DNA of 31,858 bases, taken from Firmicutes bacterium UBA6132 (GTDB lineage Bacteria; Bacillota_A; Clostridia; Tissierellales; Sedimentibacteraceae). The position numbers and the translations under genes were made by a program. Within the stretch, counting starts at the first letter, position 1. Every line of letters starts with the position of its first letter. The stretch is from contig DIVM01000275.1 of assembly GCA_002435835.1 (NCBI GenBank), forward strand, positions 1 through 31,858, read 5' to 3'. The notes under the pieces are model-generated. The model did no database searches, had not been told where the DNA came from, and saw only the letters and a list, made by a program, of their open reading frames with translations. Below are positions 16,175 to 24,000 of the stretch, piece after piece.

Positions 16175-18208
16175 TTAATTATTTATTTTAAATTTAGATA
16201 CTAATTCATTTAATACCTGAGATTGACCTGAAAGTTCTTCACTATTAGCAGCACTAAGTTCTGCAGTTGATGCATTTTCCTGTGTAACTGATGCTATTTG
16301 TTCTATTCCACTTTTTATTTGATTTACAGAAACAGTTTGATGTGATGATGCATTTGCTATTTCTTCTATTAAAAAACTTGTTTCTTTTGTTTTTTCTACT
16401 ATTTTTTTCAAAGAAATGCCTGTTTCTTTTGCTAAATCAGTTCCTTTATTTATAGCTAATATAGAATTTTCTATTAAAATTGTAGTTTGTTTTGCAGCTT
16501 CTGCTGATTTACCTGCTAAATTTCTCACTTCATCAGCTACTACTAAAAACCCCTTTCCAGCAGAGCCTGCTCTTGCTGCTTCAACTGCTGCATTTAATGC
16601 TAATATATTTGTTTGAAATGCAATGTCATCAATAACTTTAATAATTTTACCTATTTCTTGTGATGAATTGCTTATTTCATCCATAGCTTTCAACATTTCA
16701 GTCATTATAACATTTCCTTTTTCAACTTCATTAGCTGATTCTACTGCTTTTTTACCAGCATTATCTGCATTTTGAGCATTATTTAATATTGTTGAATATA
16801 TTTCATTCATTTCTGCTGAAAGTTCTTCAATTGCACTTGCTTGTTCTGTAGTACCTCGCGATAAAACTTGTGCCCCATTAGAAACTTGTTCAGAGTTCAT
16901 ATTTATTGTTTCTGAAGATATTTTTATTTTTCCAATTATATTTTTAAAAGCCTCTGAAACATTTATTAATGAATTTTTTAATTTACTAAATTCACCTTCA
17001 TAATCATTTACTAATTTCATATTTAAATTACCTTTAGAAAACCCATCTAAAACACTTACGCTTTCATTTATATAAGTAATATAAGAATTTAGTCTCTTAG
17101 TTAAACTTTCAATAGATTTTGCTAATTCACCAATTTCGTCATTAGCGCTTACATCAATTTCTGAATCTAACTCTCCTAATGCTAATTTATTTGTGACTGC
17201 AGTAATTTTTTTTATTGGTTTTGTTATTATTCCTACAATTACATTCATTAATATAACTAAAACGGCAATAGTAATAATATAAATTAAAATAATAATATTT
17301 CTTACATTTCTTGTATTTTCAGAAAATTCTATTTTAGGAAGGGCAGAAACTATTTTCCAATTTGTATCTGCTATAGTAACTAAATTTCCCATATAAATTT
17401 CATCATTATAACTATATTCTGTGACTTCATTAATATTATTTTCAATTAAATTTATTAAATTACTGCTTATACCTATTTCTTTAATTGATTTTAAAATATT
17501 TTGATCGTCTTTATGTGATACAATAATATTATTCTTTGTTAGCAAATAAAAATATCCTTCATCTCCTAATTTCGTATCTCCAACAACTTGGGATAATGCA
17601 GTAATTTCTATATCAACACCTGTAAGACCTTCAATATTTCCATTTACATACACAGGTGCCGTTATTGTTATAACCATATTACCTGTTGCCACATCAACAT
17701 ATGGCTCTGTTATATTAACAATACCATCTTTTATTGTAACATAATAATCCCTTGTTTTTAAATCAAAACTTTCATCTGAAACACCTGATAAATCGTCAAC
17801 ATAATATGATGGATCAGCTTCAGCTATATATGCTGACATAATTACATCCTTATTACTCTTTTGTGTATCAATTAACGTTTCTCTTACAACATTAAAATTT
17901 TCTGATGCTAATATATCTTTTCTGTCTTTTACATTCACTAATAAATTCTGCAAATTTTTATCCTGTGCCATTTGTTCAACAATTGTTATATATCGTTGAA
18001 AAAACAGTTCTGATTTATTGCTTATTGCGTTACTTGTTTGAGTAAGTATTTCCTTTTGATCTTTGTTTGAATTGTTGTTAACCGTAATTCCTATAATAAT
18101 TCCTGTCAAAGTTAAAAGCACTAAACTAGCACAAAACAATGCAGTCATTAACTTTCTTTTTATACTAATAAAACCTTTTCCCTGTTTATTAATTTTTATC
18201 TTTCCCAT
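16175..18208 (-). CDS. Methyl-accepting chemotaxis protein with dCache sensor
   Basis: Transmembrane chemoreceptor of 677 residues that passes an external signal to CheA/CheW. Membrane segment 1 (about 20-43) and 2 (about 303-325) enclose a double-Cache sensor, recognisable by TRDYYVTIKDG, TEPYVDVATGNMVITITAPV and GLTGVDIEI. A HAMP domain follows (about 325-380), then the signalling domain with the highly conserved hairpin tip DDIAFQTNILALNAAVEAAR. Arg in TRDYY and Asp in GVD are in the positions that hold amino acid or amine ligands in several dCache receptors; ligand assignment is inference. GGGGAG precedes the ATG. A SigD-type promoter lies upstream. No che or flagellar genes are in the window. 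Confidence 0.95.
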   Translation of the reverse strand: MGKIKINKQGKGFISIKRKLMTALFCASLVLLTLTGIIIGITVNNNSNKDQKEILTQTSNAISNKSELFFQRYITIVEQMAQDKNLQNLLVNVKDRKDILASENFNVVRETLIDTQKSNKDVIMSAYIAEADPSYYVDDLSGVSDESFDLKTRDYYVTIKDGIVNITEPYVDVATGNMVITITAPVYVNGNIEGLTGVDIEITALSQVVGDTKLGDEGYFYLLTKNNIIVSHKDDQNILKSIKEIGISSNLINLIENNINEVTEYSYNDEIYMGNLVTIADTNWKIVSALPKIEFSENTRNVRNIIILIYIITIAVLVILMNVIVGIITKPIKKITAVTNKLALGELDSEIDVSANDEIGELAKSIESLTKRLNSYITYINESVSVLDGFSKGNLNMKLVNDYEGEFSKLKNSLINVSEAFKNIIGKIKISSETINMNSEQVSNGAQVLSRGTTEQASAIEELSAEMNEIYSTILNNAQNADNAGKKAVESANEVEKGNVIMTEMLKAMDEISNSSQEIGKIIKVIDDIAFQTNILALNAAVEAARAGSAGKGFLVVADEVRNLAGKSAEAAKQTTILIENSILAINKGTDLAKETGISLKKIVEKTKETSFLIEEIANASSHQTVSVNQIKSGIEQIASVTQENASTAELSAANSEELSGQSQVLNELVSKFKINN

Positions 18209-18245
18209 ATTTACATTTGCTCCCCTTTTATATAGCTTTTAATAT

Positions 18246-18272
18246 TTATCGGTTTTATATTAAAAATGTTTA
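18246..18272 (-). promoter_or_regulatory. SigD (sigma-28) promoter of the chemoreceptor gene
   Basis: On the minus strand TAAA (18269-18272), 15 bases, then ACCGATAA (18246-18253) match the flagellar sigma factor consensus TAAA-N15-GCCGATAA in all but one position. It sits 38 bases before the start codon and predicts co-expression with flagellar genes. Confidence 0.8.
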
Positions 18273-18363
18273 GGTAAAAATCAAATTCTTTATAATGTAG
18301 GAATTTATCTTAAAAAATTCAATATATATTATAAAATATTGTGATTATATTTTATAAAAAACA

Positions 18364-18372
18364 TGATATAAT
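18364..18372 (+). promoter_or_regulatory. Extended -10 promoter of the flavin reductase gene
   Basis: TGATATAAT on the plus strand with a perfect -10 (18367-18372); the -35 box is poor. It lies 70 bases before the start, divergent from the SigD promoter. Confidence 0.5.
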
Positions 18373-18442
18373 CAATAATATCATTACATTAGTAAAAATC
18401 TTGAAATGAATTGAAATTTAAGAAATGTAAAAGGAGAATGCT

Positions 18443-18949
18443 ATGTTAGAATACAAAGAAATTAACCCTGTAGATTTAAATGAAAATACTTTTAAAATGA
18501 TTGGAAAAGATTTCATGCTTATAACAGCTGAAAATGAAGGTAAAGTTAATGCAATGACAGCAAGTTGGGGTGGTCTTGGAGTTTTATGGAATATGGATGT
18601 AGTTTTTATTTTCCTTAGACCACAAAGATATACAAAAGAATTTATAGATGCTTCAGATAGTTTTTCATTAACATTTTATGATGATAGTTATAAAAAAACA
18701 TTGGGTTATTTAGGATCTGTTTCAGGACGTGATGAAGATAAAATATCTAATTCCAATCTCACTATAGGTTTTGATGGAGAAACACCTTATTTTAAAGAAG
18801 CTGAAAAAGTTATTATATGTAAAAAACTATTTGCACAAGATTTAAAAGAAGAATCTTTTTTAGATAAAAATATACTTAATAAAGATTATCCTAATAAAGA
18901 TTTCCATACTTTATATGTGGGTAAAATAGAAAAAATATTAATTAAATAA
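18443..18949 (+). CDS. Flavin reductase family protein (FMN-binding split barrel)
   Basis: 168-residue cytoplasmic protein of the flavin-reductase-like family, which bind FMN and reduce free flavin or act as flavoredoxins. Family features: an N-terminal strand region, then MLITAENEGKVNAMTASWGG (the typical segment that contacts the flavin), FIFLRPQRYTKEFIDASDSF and SLTFYDDSYKKTLGYLGSVSGRDEDK, and a C-terminal HTLYVGKIEKI strand. GGAG lies before the ATG. It is a single gene on the plus strand between two minus-strand genes, closed by a strong terminator. Partner and substrate are unknown. Confidence 0.9.
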   Translation: MLEYKEINPVDLNENTFKMIGKDFMLITAENEGKVNAMTASWGGLGVLWNMDVVFIFLRPQRYTKEFIDASDSFSLTFYDDSYKKTLGYLGSVSGRDEDKISNSNLTIGFDGETPYFKEAEKVIICKKLFAQDLKEESFLDKNILNKDYPNKDFHTLYVGKIEKILIK

Positions 18950-18971
18950 TAATTTAAAACTATATTGATAA

Positions 18972-19008
18972 AAAAAATTACCCCACATATATGTTGGGGT
19001 AATTTTTT
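18972..19008. terminator. Bidirectional terminator between flavin reductase and DUF1540 genes
   Basis: AAAAAATTACCCCA (18972-18985) pairs perfectly with TGGGGTAATTTTTT (18995-19008): a strong stem with A and T runs, placed between convergent genes. Confidence 0.92.
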
Positions 19009-19013
19009 ATGAA

Positions 19014-19196
19014 TTAAGACATACTAGACATACCTTGATGAGGTTTAAATGTTGCACAATCTGTTTCTTTACTGCTTGTTGCATTTCTATGCTGTACTTC
19101 TATTTTGGGAGCATCACAATGATCTCCTTGACAGTAATAATGACAAGTATTTACTAAACATTTAACTCCAGGATTGTGTTCATGATTTTTTTCCAT
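19014..19196 (-). CDS. DUF1540 domain-containing small Cys-rich protein
   Basis: 60-residue protein with the DUF1540 pattern: VKCLVNTCHYYCQGDHCDAP, a basic/hydrophilic middle, and TDCATFKPH. Four of its Cys lie at the usual positions (CxxxxC, a Cys in the GDHC part, and the Cys of TDCATF); one more Cys (YYC) is present. The spacing suggests metal binding, but the function is unknown. Such proteins are widespread in spore-forming Firmicutes. The ATG has a GGGAG ribosome site. Monocistronic. The 202-base gap upstream is very AT-rich; I see no confident promoter in it. Confidence 0.85.
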   Translation of the reverse strand: MEKNHEHNPGVKCLVNTCHYYCQGDHCDAPKIEVQHRNATSSKETDCATFKPHQGMSSMS

Positions 19197-19398
19197 TTTG
19201 TATATCTCCCTTACAAAATTTATAAAAAGTTATTATAAATTATTTATAAAACTTTCTTATAATATTATGGCTAAAGTAAAGCTAATTATTTTATATAATT
19301 TTATGTTATTTGGTAATTAATTTTATAATTTCCATATTTCTAATTTTTTTATGTGAAAAACTTTAAAATATTATTAGTTAATTGTTTATTTTATGATT

Positions 19399-20766
19399 TC
19401 ATACTTCTCCTCTCTTTATAAATGTACCTAAAGTATTATTAACACACACACCATTTTTTACTGCTACTTTTCCATTTATAATAACATACTCAATACCCTC
19501 TGGTTTTAATTGAGGGTCCTCAAATGTCGCTTTATCTATTATTGTATCATAATTAAATATTACTATGTCAGCATCATAACCTTCTTTTATTAAACCTTTT
19601 GATTTTAAATTAAGTCTTTTAGCAGGCATATATGTCATTTTATATAAGGCATCAAAAAACTCCATTACTTTTTTATCCCTCACAAATCTTCCTATAACTC
19701 TTGGAAAGGTTCCAGCACCTCTTGGATGCCCTGAATGATTTCTGTAAATTCCATCACTTGCTATCATTACATTTTTATTGTTTAAAGCTTCAAATATTTC
19801 ATTTTCATTCATAACATATGCAACTGCAAGCATATCTGGATATTCTTTTCTTACTTTCTCAAATAAAAATTTGTCACATCTTTTATTTTTAAAAGGTTCT
19901 TCTGTAAGCATTATGGAATCATAATCTTTATTCCATAACTTTAAACATCCATCATCAAATACTGCTGAACCAATATATGTACTAAAAGCATCATATGGAT
20001 ATGCATCTACTTGTAAATCAAGTCCACCATCTACAATTTCATCTATTAATTTTAAAGCTTCCGTCATATTCCCATAAGCACTACAGCTTGATAAATGTGA
20101 AATTTGAAATGGTATATTAGTTTCTTTTCCTATTTGTGCCATTTCCTTTATAGCATCTAACGCATATATAGAATCTTTTCGATAATGTGCTGCTAATAAA
20201 AGATCTTTTCTACCTTCTATTTCTTTAGCAACTTCAATTGCCTCTTCTATATCAATACCAGGACAATATTCCAATCCATATGAAATACCAACAGCTCCAA
20301 AATCAATTGCTTTTTTTACCATACCTTGAATTTTTTTAATTTGTTCTTTTGAAGATTTTCTATATATATCAGTATTGCCTGACGTATCTCTTAAAAAATT
20401 ATGTCCTATAAAAGACATATAATTCACAGGATTACCTTTTTCTTTAATGAAGTCATGGAGTTCAACAATACTTTGTCTGTTATTTCCACAGTTGCCTGTT
20501 ACAGCAGTTGTAACTCCCATGTTTAACATAGTTTGCGATATATCATACTCTTTTTTATTTGTTAATGATAAATCCTCTTCATGCATATGAATATCTATAA
20601 AACCTGGCGATATATAATTTCCATTAGCATTTATTTCATGCTTAGCATCACTTAAAACTTTACCTATATCAACTATTTTTCCGTCTTTAATTCCTAAATT
20701 TCCTTCTATAATTTTTTTAATTTCAACATCAATAATTTTACCATTTAAAATTTTTAAATCTAACAT
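19399..20766 (-). CDS. D-aminoacylase / N-acyl-D-amino-acid deacylase family amidohydrolase
   Basis: Zinc-dependent cytoplasmic amidohydrolase of 455 residues that would release amino acids from N-acyl (often D-) amino acids. The metal site can be traced: HMH (His60, His62) after SPGFIDI, the Cys in GNCG (near 94), LLAAHYRKDS, ISHLSSCSAYG and the Asp of SDGIYRNH. The C-terminus has the typical amidohydrolase end MPAKRLNLKSKGLIKEGYDADIV (quoted in part). It is slightly shorter than classical D-aminoacylases (about 480-500). GGAG precedes the ATG. It appears to be alone, but the amino-acid-type sensor kinase and NhaC-family carrier downstream make a shared role in amino acid use plausible (inference). 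Dihydroorotase- or dipeptidase-like substrates cannot be excluded. Confidence 0.87.
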   Translation of the reverse strand: MLDLKILNGKIIDVEIKKIIEGNLGIKDGKIVDIGKVLSDAKHEINANGNYISPGFIDIHMHEEDLSLTNKKEYDISQTMLNMGVTTAVTGNCGNNRQSIVELHDFIKEKGNPVNYMSFIGHNFLRDTSGNTDIYRKSSKEQIKKIQGMVKKAIDFGAVGISYGLEYCPGIDIEEAIEVAKEIEGRKDLLLAAHYRKDSIYALDAIKEMAQIGKETNIPFQISHLSSCSAYGNMTEALKLIDEIVDGGLDLQVDAYPYDAFSTYIGSAVFDDGCLKLWNKDYDSIMLTEEPFKNKRCDKFLFEKVRKEYPDMLAVAYVMNENEIFEALNNKNVMIASDGIYRNHSGHPRGAGTFPRVIGRFVRDKKVMEFFDALYKMTYMPAKRLNLKSKGLIKEGYDADIVIFNYDTIIDKATFEDPQLKPEGIEYVIINGKVAVKNGVCVNNTLGTFIKRGEV

Positions 20767-20914
20767 AGTAAGCTCCTTTAATAATAATTAATTAATATTT
20801 TCAATAAAATTTATTTCTATTTAGAAACATTTTCCTAATAAGATTTTAAAAATCTCTTTAATTTATATTATCAATATTTTACTTAAACGTCAATGTTTTT
20901 CAAACTATTTAGGC

Positions 20915-20932
20915 AAGGGGCGATAGCCCCTT
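20915..20932 (-). terminator. Short GC-rich hairpin after the membrane Fe-S gene
   Basis: AAGGGGC-GATA-GCCCCTT, a 7-bp perfect stem 13 bases past the Fe-S gene stop. The T-run is weak on the minus strand, so termination is likely but not certain. Confidence 0.55.
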
Positions 20933-20945
20933 TATAATTTCAAAT

Positions 20946-21548
20946 TTAATTAGCCACTTTTGTATTTTTTGTATTATTTAAATACACTTCAGAAATTGTT
21001 GATATAGGGCAAATAGTACACCAAGTTCTTGGCTTATATACCAGTGCTAAAATTAGTCCTATTATAGTTGTTGTTAACATCATAGAATAAAATCGGTAGG
21101 ACAAATGCGTAATCCAAGGCAAAACATTGTTTATTTCAATTAATTGAACCATATTAAACGGTATTTTAAATACAATTAAAAACCTTAGTTGTTCTAATGG
21201 AATCATTAAATCTGATGCTACCCTTATAGTTGACATAACAATAAAAAATAAACTTATACCAAAATATGATAACATAATCCATTTCATATTGCCTTTTATA
21301 AAAAACATGGGAGTTTTTCTTGAATTTTTACGAACAATTTTTCCTGCTTTAGTATATAGATTTGCTCTTGGACAATATCCTTGGCAATATGTTTTCTTAT
21401 TTGTTTTTACTAATAAAGCAAAAGGAAGTAACATACAAATTAAACCTAAAAGTGAAAAATGTATATTAACAAATCCAAGAGTAAAATAAAGGATAGTTAT
21501 AATAAATAAATATTTATTATTTTTTAAATTTTTAAAAAAGTTTTTCAT
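20946..21548 (-). CDS. Small membrane 4Fe-4S binding protein
   Basis: 200-residue membrane protein with about four or five membrane segments and two polyferredoxin-type Cys motifs: YCQGYCPRANL (near 55-63) and WCTICPISTISEV (near 176). This is the Fer4_5 pattern of NapH/NosR-like electron carriers, without the C-terminal soluble ferredoxin domain that the longer protein at 14886-15971 has. GGAGG precedes the ATG. A role in passing electrons across or to the outside of the membrane is likely; the partner is not identifiable here. Confidence 0.75.
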   Translation of the reverse strand: MKNFFKNLKNNKYLFIITILYFTLGFVNIHFSLLGLICMLLPFALLVKTNKKTYCQGYCPRANLYTKAGKIVRKNSRKTPMFFIKGNMKWIMLSYFGISLFFIVMSTIRVASDLMIPLEQLRFLIVFKIPFNMVQLIEINNVLPWITHLSYRFYSMMLTTTIIGLILALVYKPRTWCTICPISTISEVYLNNTKNTKVAN

Positions 21549-21739
21549 TCATACCTCCATCAATTATATATTATAAATTTATAATATAGTTTTTTAAAAA
21601 TTATTTCAGTGATAAAATCACAAAACAAAATTATTTTAAAAAAATTTTGATTATAAATGTTCTGATTATGAAATTATTTAATTATATACTTTATGAAAAT
21701 GGACATAATAAATTAAATATTTATTTAAAGGAAAACTTA

Positions 21740-22333
21740 ATGAAAAAATTATCTTTTACATTATTAATAATATTTGAAATAATACTATTCATTAAAGTAG
21801 TTATATGTATATTTGCAAAACAGTGGACTGAATTATATTTATCACTCTTAACCATTATAATATTTTTAATGCCATTTTTAATTACATACATATCTAAAAA
21901 AAAGAAAGTAAATCTTCCTTATAATTTTAATTTAGTTTCTATTATATTTATTTTTCTTGCATTATATTTAGGAGAAATTTTAAATTTTTATGATAAGTTT
22001 TGGTTTTGGGATTTGTTTCTTCATAGTGTGTTCGGTTTTTATGTAGTTATTATTTCCTATCACTTAATAGAAGGAGTAATTATTAATTCAACTAAAACTT
22101 CAAAAAAAAGATTCTTATTTATTAAAACATTGTTTTCGTTTAGCTTTACTGTTACATTAGGTGTCTTATGGGAGCTGTTTGAGTCAGCAGGAGATTTACT
22201 TGCTAATTCACAAATGGTTAAAGGAGGATTAGAAGATTCAGCATCAGACCTTTTAGTAAAAATTATAGCCGCATTTGTTACTTCAATATACTATCATATT
22301 AAATTAAATAATAAACTAAAAAAAGATAATTAA
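21740..22333 (+). CDS. Polytopic membrane protein of unknown function
   Basis: 197 residues from the ATG at 21740 (MKKLSFTLLIIFEI), preceded by AAAGGA; an in-frame start at 21647 lacks a ribosome site and adds an unlikely hydrophilic stretch. Five or so membrane segments. Conserved-looking motifs are FYDKFWFWDLFLHSVFGFY and LGVLWELFESAGDLLANS followed by GGLEDSASDLLVK: charged residues inside membrane-near segments (Asp, His, Glu, Asp). These resemble the YjdF/DUF2238-like membrane families, but I am not certain of this. Divergent from the membrane Fe-S gene and convergent with the NhaC gene. Confidence 0.7.
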   Translation: MKKLSFTLLIIFEIILFIKVVICIFAKQWTELYLSLLTIIIFLMPFLITYISKKKKVNLPYNFNLVSIIFIFLALYLGEILNFYDKFWFWDLFLHSVFGFYVVIISYHLIEGVIINSTKTSKKRFLFIKTLFSFSFTVTLGVLWELFESAGDLLANSQMVKGGLEDSASDLLVKIIAAFVTSIYYHIKLNNKLKKDN

Positions 22334-22368
22334 GAAAGATTTTATAAATCATTTTAATTATCTTTTTT
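22319..22368. terminator. Bidirectional terminator between the membrane protein and NhaC genes
   Basis: AAAAAAGATAATTA (22319-22332) pairs perfectly with TAATTATCTTTTTT (22355-22368); the 22-base loop can fold further (GATTT/AAATC). The left arm includes the stop codon of the plus-strand gene. Confidence 0.75.
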
Positions 22369-22397
22369 GTTGTTTAAATTTAAAATTGATATTATTT

Positions 22398-23843
22398 TTA
22401 TTTAGCTAATTTATTTATTAATTTTGTTTTAGATTTTTCCATATTATCATTTTGACCTATTCCTAATATTATTGAAACAAACATAACAGCTATCATAGCA
22501 TAAGAATAGAATACAAATGGCGTAATTTGAGTTGCTACTAATGGAGCTGAACTATCAGCTGCAAAGCCTAATGTGTATATCATTGCTGGTGTCCATGGTA
22601 AACAATAAACTAACGTGTTTGATTGAGCATCAAGTAAGTTTGCTACTCTATATGGGCTTATGCCATGTTTTTGTCCTAAAGGCTTAGCAAATGAAGCACC
22701 TACTGCAAGTATAGCAGGAGCATTCAGTCCCATTAATGCTGAAAGAATAATAACCATAGCTGAAATTGTAAGTTCTGCTCCCACTCTTGTATTAGCCACT
22801 TTTCCAAGAGTATTTAATAATTTAATATCTCCCTGACCTTTTCTCATAATAGAAATTGAACCAAATAACATTAGAGCTAAAATACTAACTTGAATCATAC
22901 TGTTTAATCCTGAATAAATAACTCCACCAACAGTACGATCAAGACCTACGCCTGATACTGATAATAAAGCAGGTTTAGCTGCTTCAACAACATCAATTTG
23001 AACTATATCAAATAATCCTGTTACAACTGCTGTTATTGCAGCAAGAACTGAACCAATTGTTGTTGCTATTATAATATCACCAGTTTTTATTGCAATTATA
23101 ATTGTAATTATTACTGGTATAAACATAAATAATGTATTTTTATTATAAATATAAGCTTCAGGTGATATACCTGTACTACTTGAACCGGAACCAAATATTA
23201 ATATACAAATAATTGTAATAGCACCTGCTACAAACGCATATTTTAATCTTGATCTTACAACGCCAGGAACATCAACTCCTTGAGATGTTGCTGAACAAAT
23301 TGTAGTATCAGATACAGGTGCTAAATTATCACCAAATGCTCCACCTGAAATTATTGCCCCAGCTAAAAGAGCTGGATTAGCTCCAAGTGCTACTCCCGCT
23401 GGATAAAGAACACCCATACCTGCTGCAATTGTACCAAAACCTGTTCCAGATGCTGATGCAAAAATAGCTGATGCTATAAATGTAACTACTGTAAAAGCTG
23501 TACTTCCAACGCCCATTGATGCAGCTATACCTGCTATACCAGACGCTAAACCTGACTCTCTTAAAATTCTTGAGAACACACCTGCAAACAACCAACAAAC
23601 AACTGGGATTATAGCTTCTTTACTTGCCATACCATCAATTACTGCATTTGCAAAATCTGTTTTATTCTTTGCAAAGAAAAATCCAATTATTATTGCCATA
23701 AATGCTGGAACCCATAATGCTCCATCTGAAATAGATCCAAAATAAAATGTAGTAGTAATTATTAAAATTAAAAACACTAAAAATGGAATGAATGACATCC
23801 ATTCACCACCGTAAAATTCGAGTTTTTTTACTTTTGTTTCCAT
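22398..23843 (-). CDS. NhaC-family Na+/H+ antiporter-type transporter
   Basis: 481-residue membrane carrier with about 11-12 membrane segments. Family features include ASATGTGFGTIAAGMGVLYP-like Gly/Ala-rich helices, GGAFGDNLAPVSDTTICSA (the NhaC signature) and LLDAQSNTLVYCLPWTPA. Members exchange Na+ for H+ or for organic substrates such as lactate/malate or amino acids. It starts at the ATG with AGGAGG before it, and is transcribed from a near-consensus sigma-54 promoter directly behind the gene for an NtrC-type activator. That placement suggests use of a specific substrate rather than housekeeping ion balance (inference). Confidence 0.92.
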   Translation of the reverse strand: METKVKKLEFYGGEWMSFIPFLVFLILIITTTFYFGSISDGALWVPAFMAIIIGFFFAKNKTDFANAVIDGMASKEAIIPVVCWLFAGVFSRILRESGLASGIAGIAASMGVGSTAFTVVTFIASAIFASASGTGFGTIAAGMGVLYPAGVALGANPALLAGAIISGGAFGDNLAPVSDTTICSATSQGVDVPGVVRSRLKYAFVAGAITIICILIFGSGSSSTGISPEAYIYNKNTLFMFIPVIITIIIAIKTGDIIIATTIGSVLAAITAVVTGLFDIVQIDVVEAAKPALLSVSGVGLDRTVGGVIYSGLNSMIQVSILALMLFGSISIMRKGQGDIKLLNTLGKVANTRVGAELTISAMVIILSALMGLNAPAILAVGASFAKPLGQKHGISPYRVANLLDAQSNTLVYCLPWTPAMIYTLGFAADSSAPLVATQITPFVFYSYAMIAVMFVSIILGIGQNDNMEKSKTKLINKLAK

Positions 23844-23875
23844 ATAATCCTCCTAAAATGATTTTATTATATATT

Positions 23876-23893
23876 AAGCAAATTACATGCCAA
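23876..23893 (-). promoter_or_regulatory. Sigma-54 promoter of the NhaC-family gene
   Basis: TTGGCATGTAATTTGCTT on the minus strand matches YTGGCACGrNNNTTGCW: invariant GG and GC are separated by 10 bases as required, with one mismatch in the -24 box and one in the weak spacer position. It is the only such site noticed in the window and lies about 30 bases upstream of the start codon. Just upstream, TTGCAAT recurs twice (plus strand 23887-23918 region), a possible enhancer site for the neighbouring activator. Confidence 0.82.
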
Positions 23894-23932
23894 TAATTGC
23901 AAAATTATTTTATTGCAACTTAAGTAAAAACA

Positions 23933-23988
23933 AAAAAAATGCCATGCATATTATTTCCACATGGAAATTTTCTGCATAGCACTTTTTT
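23933..23988. terminator. Terminator between response-regulator and NhaC genes
   Basis: A long imperfect hairpin: AAAAAATGCCATGCA against TGCATAGCACTTTTTT (two mismatches), with an inner TTTCCA/TGGAAA stem. T runs flank both sides. It separates the kinase-regulator operon from its sigma-54 target. Confidence 0.75.
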
Positions 23989-24000
23989 ACCTACCTTATT

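Noticed and set aside
21647..21739. Longer N-terminus of the membrane protein at 21740-22333
   Set aside because: No ribosome site at 21647, and the added residues do not look like the family; the ATG at 21740 has AAAGGA before it.
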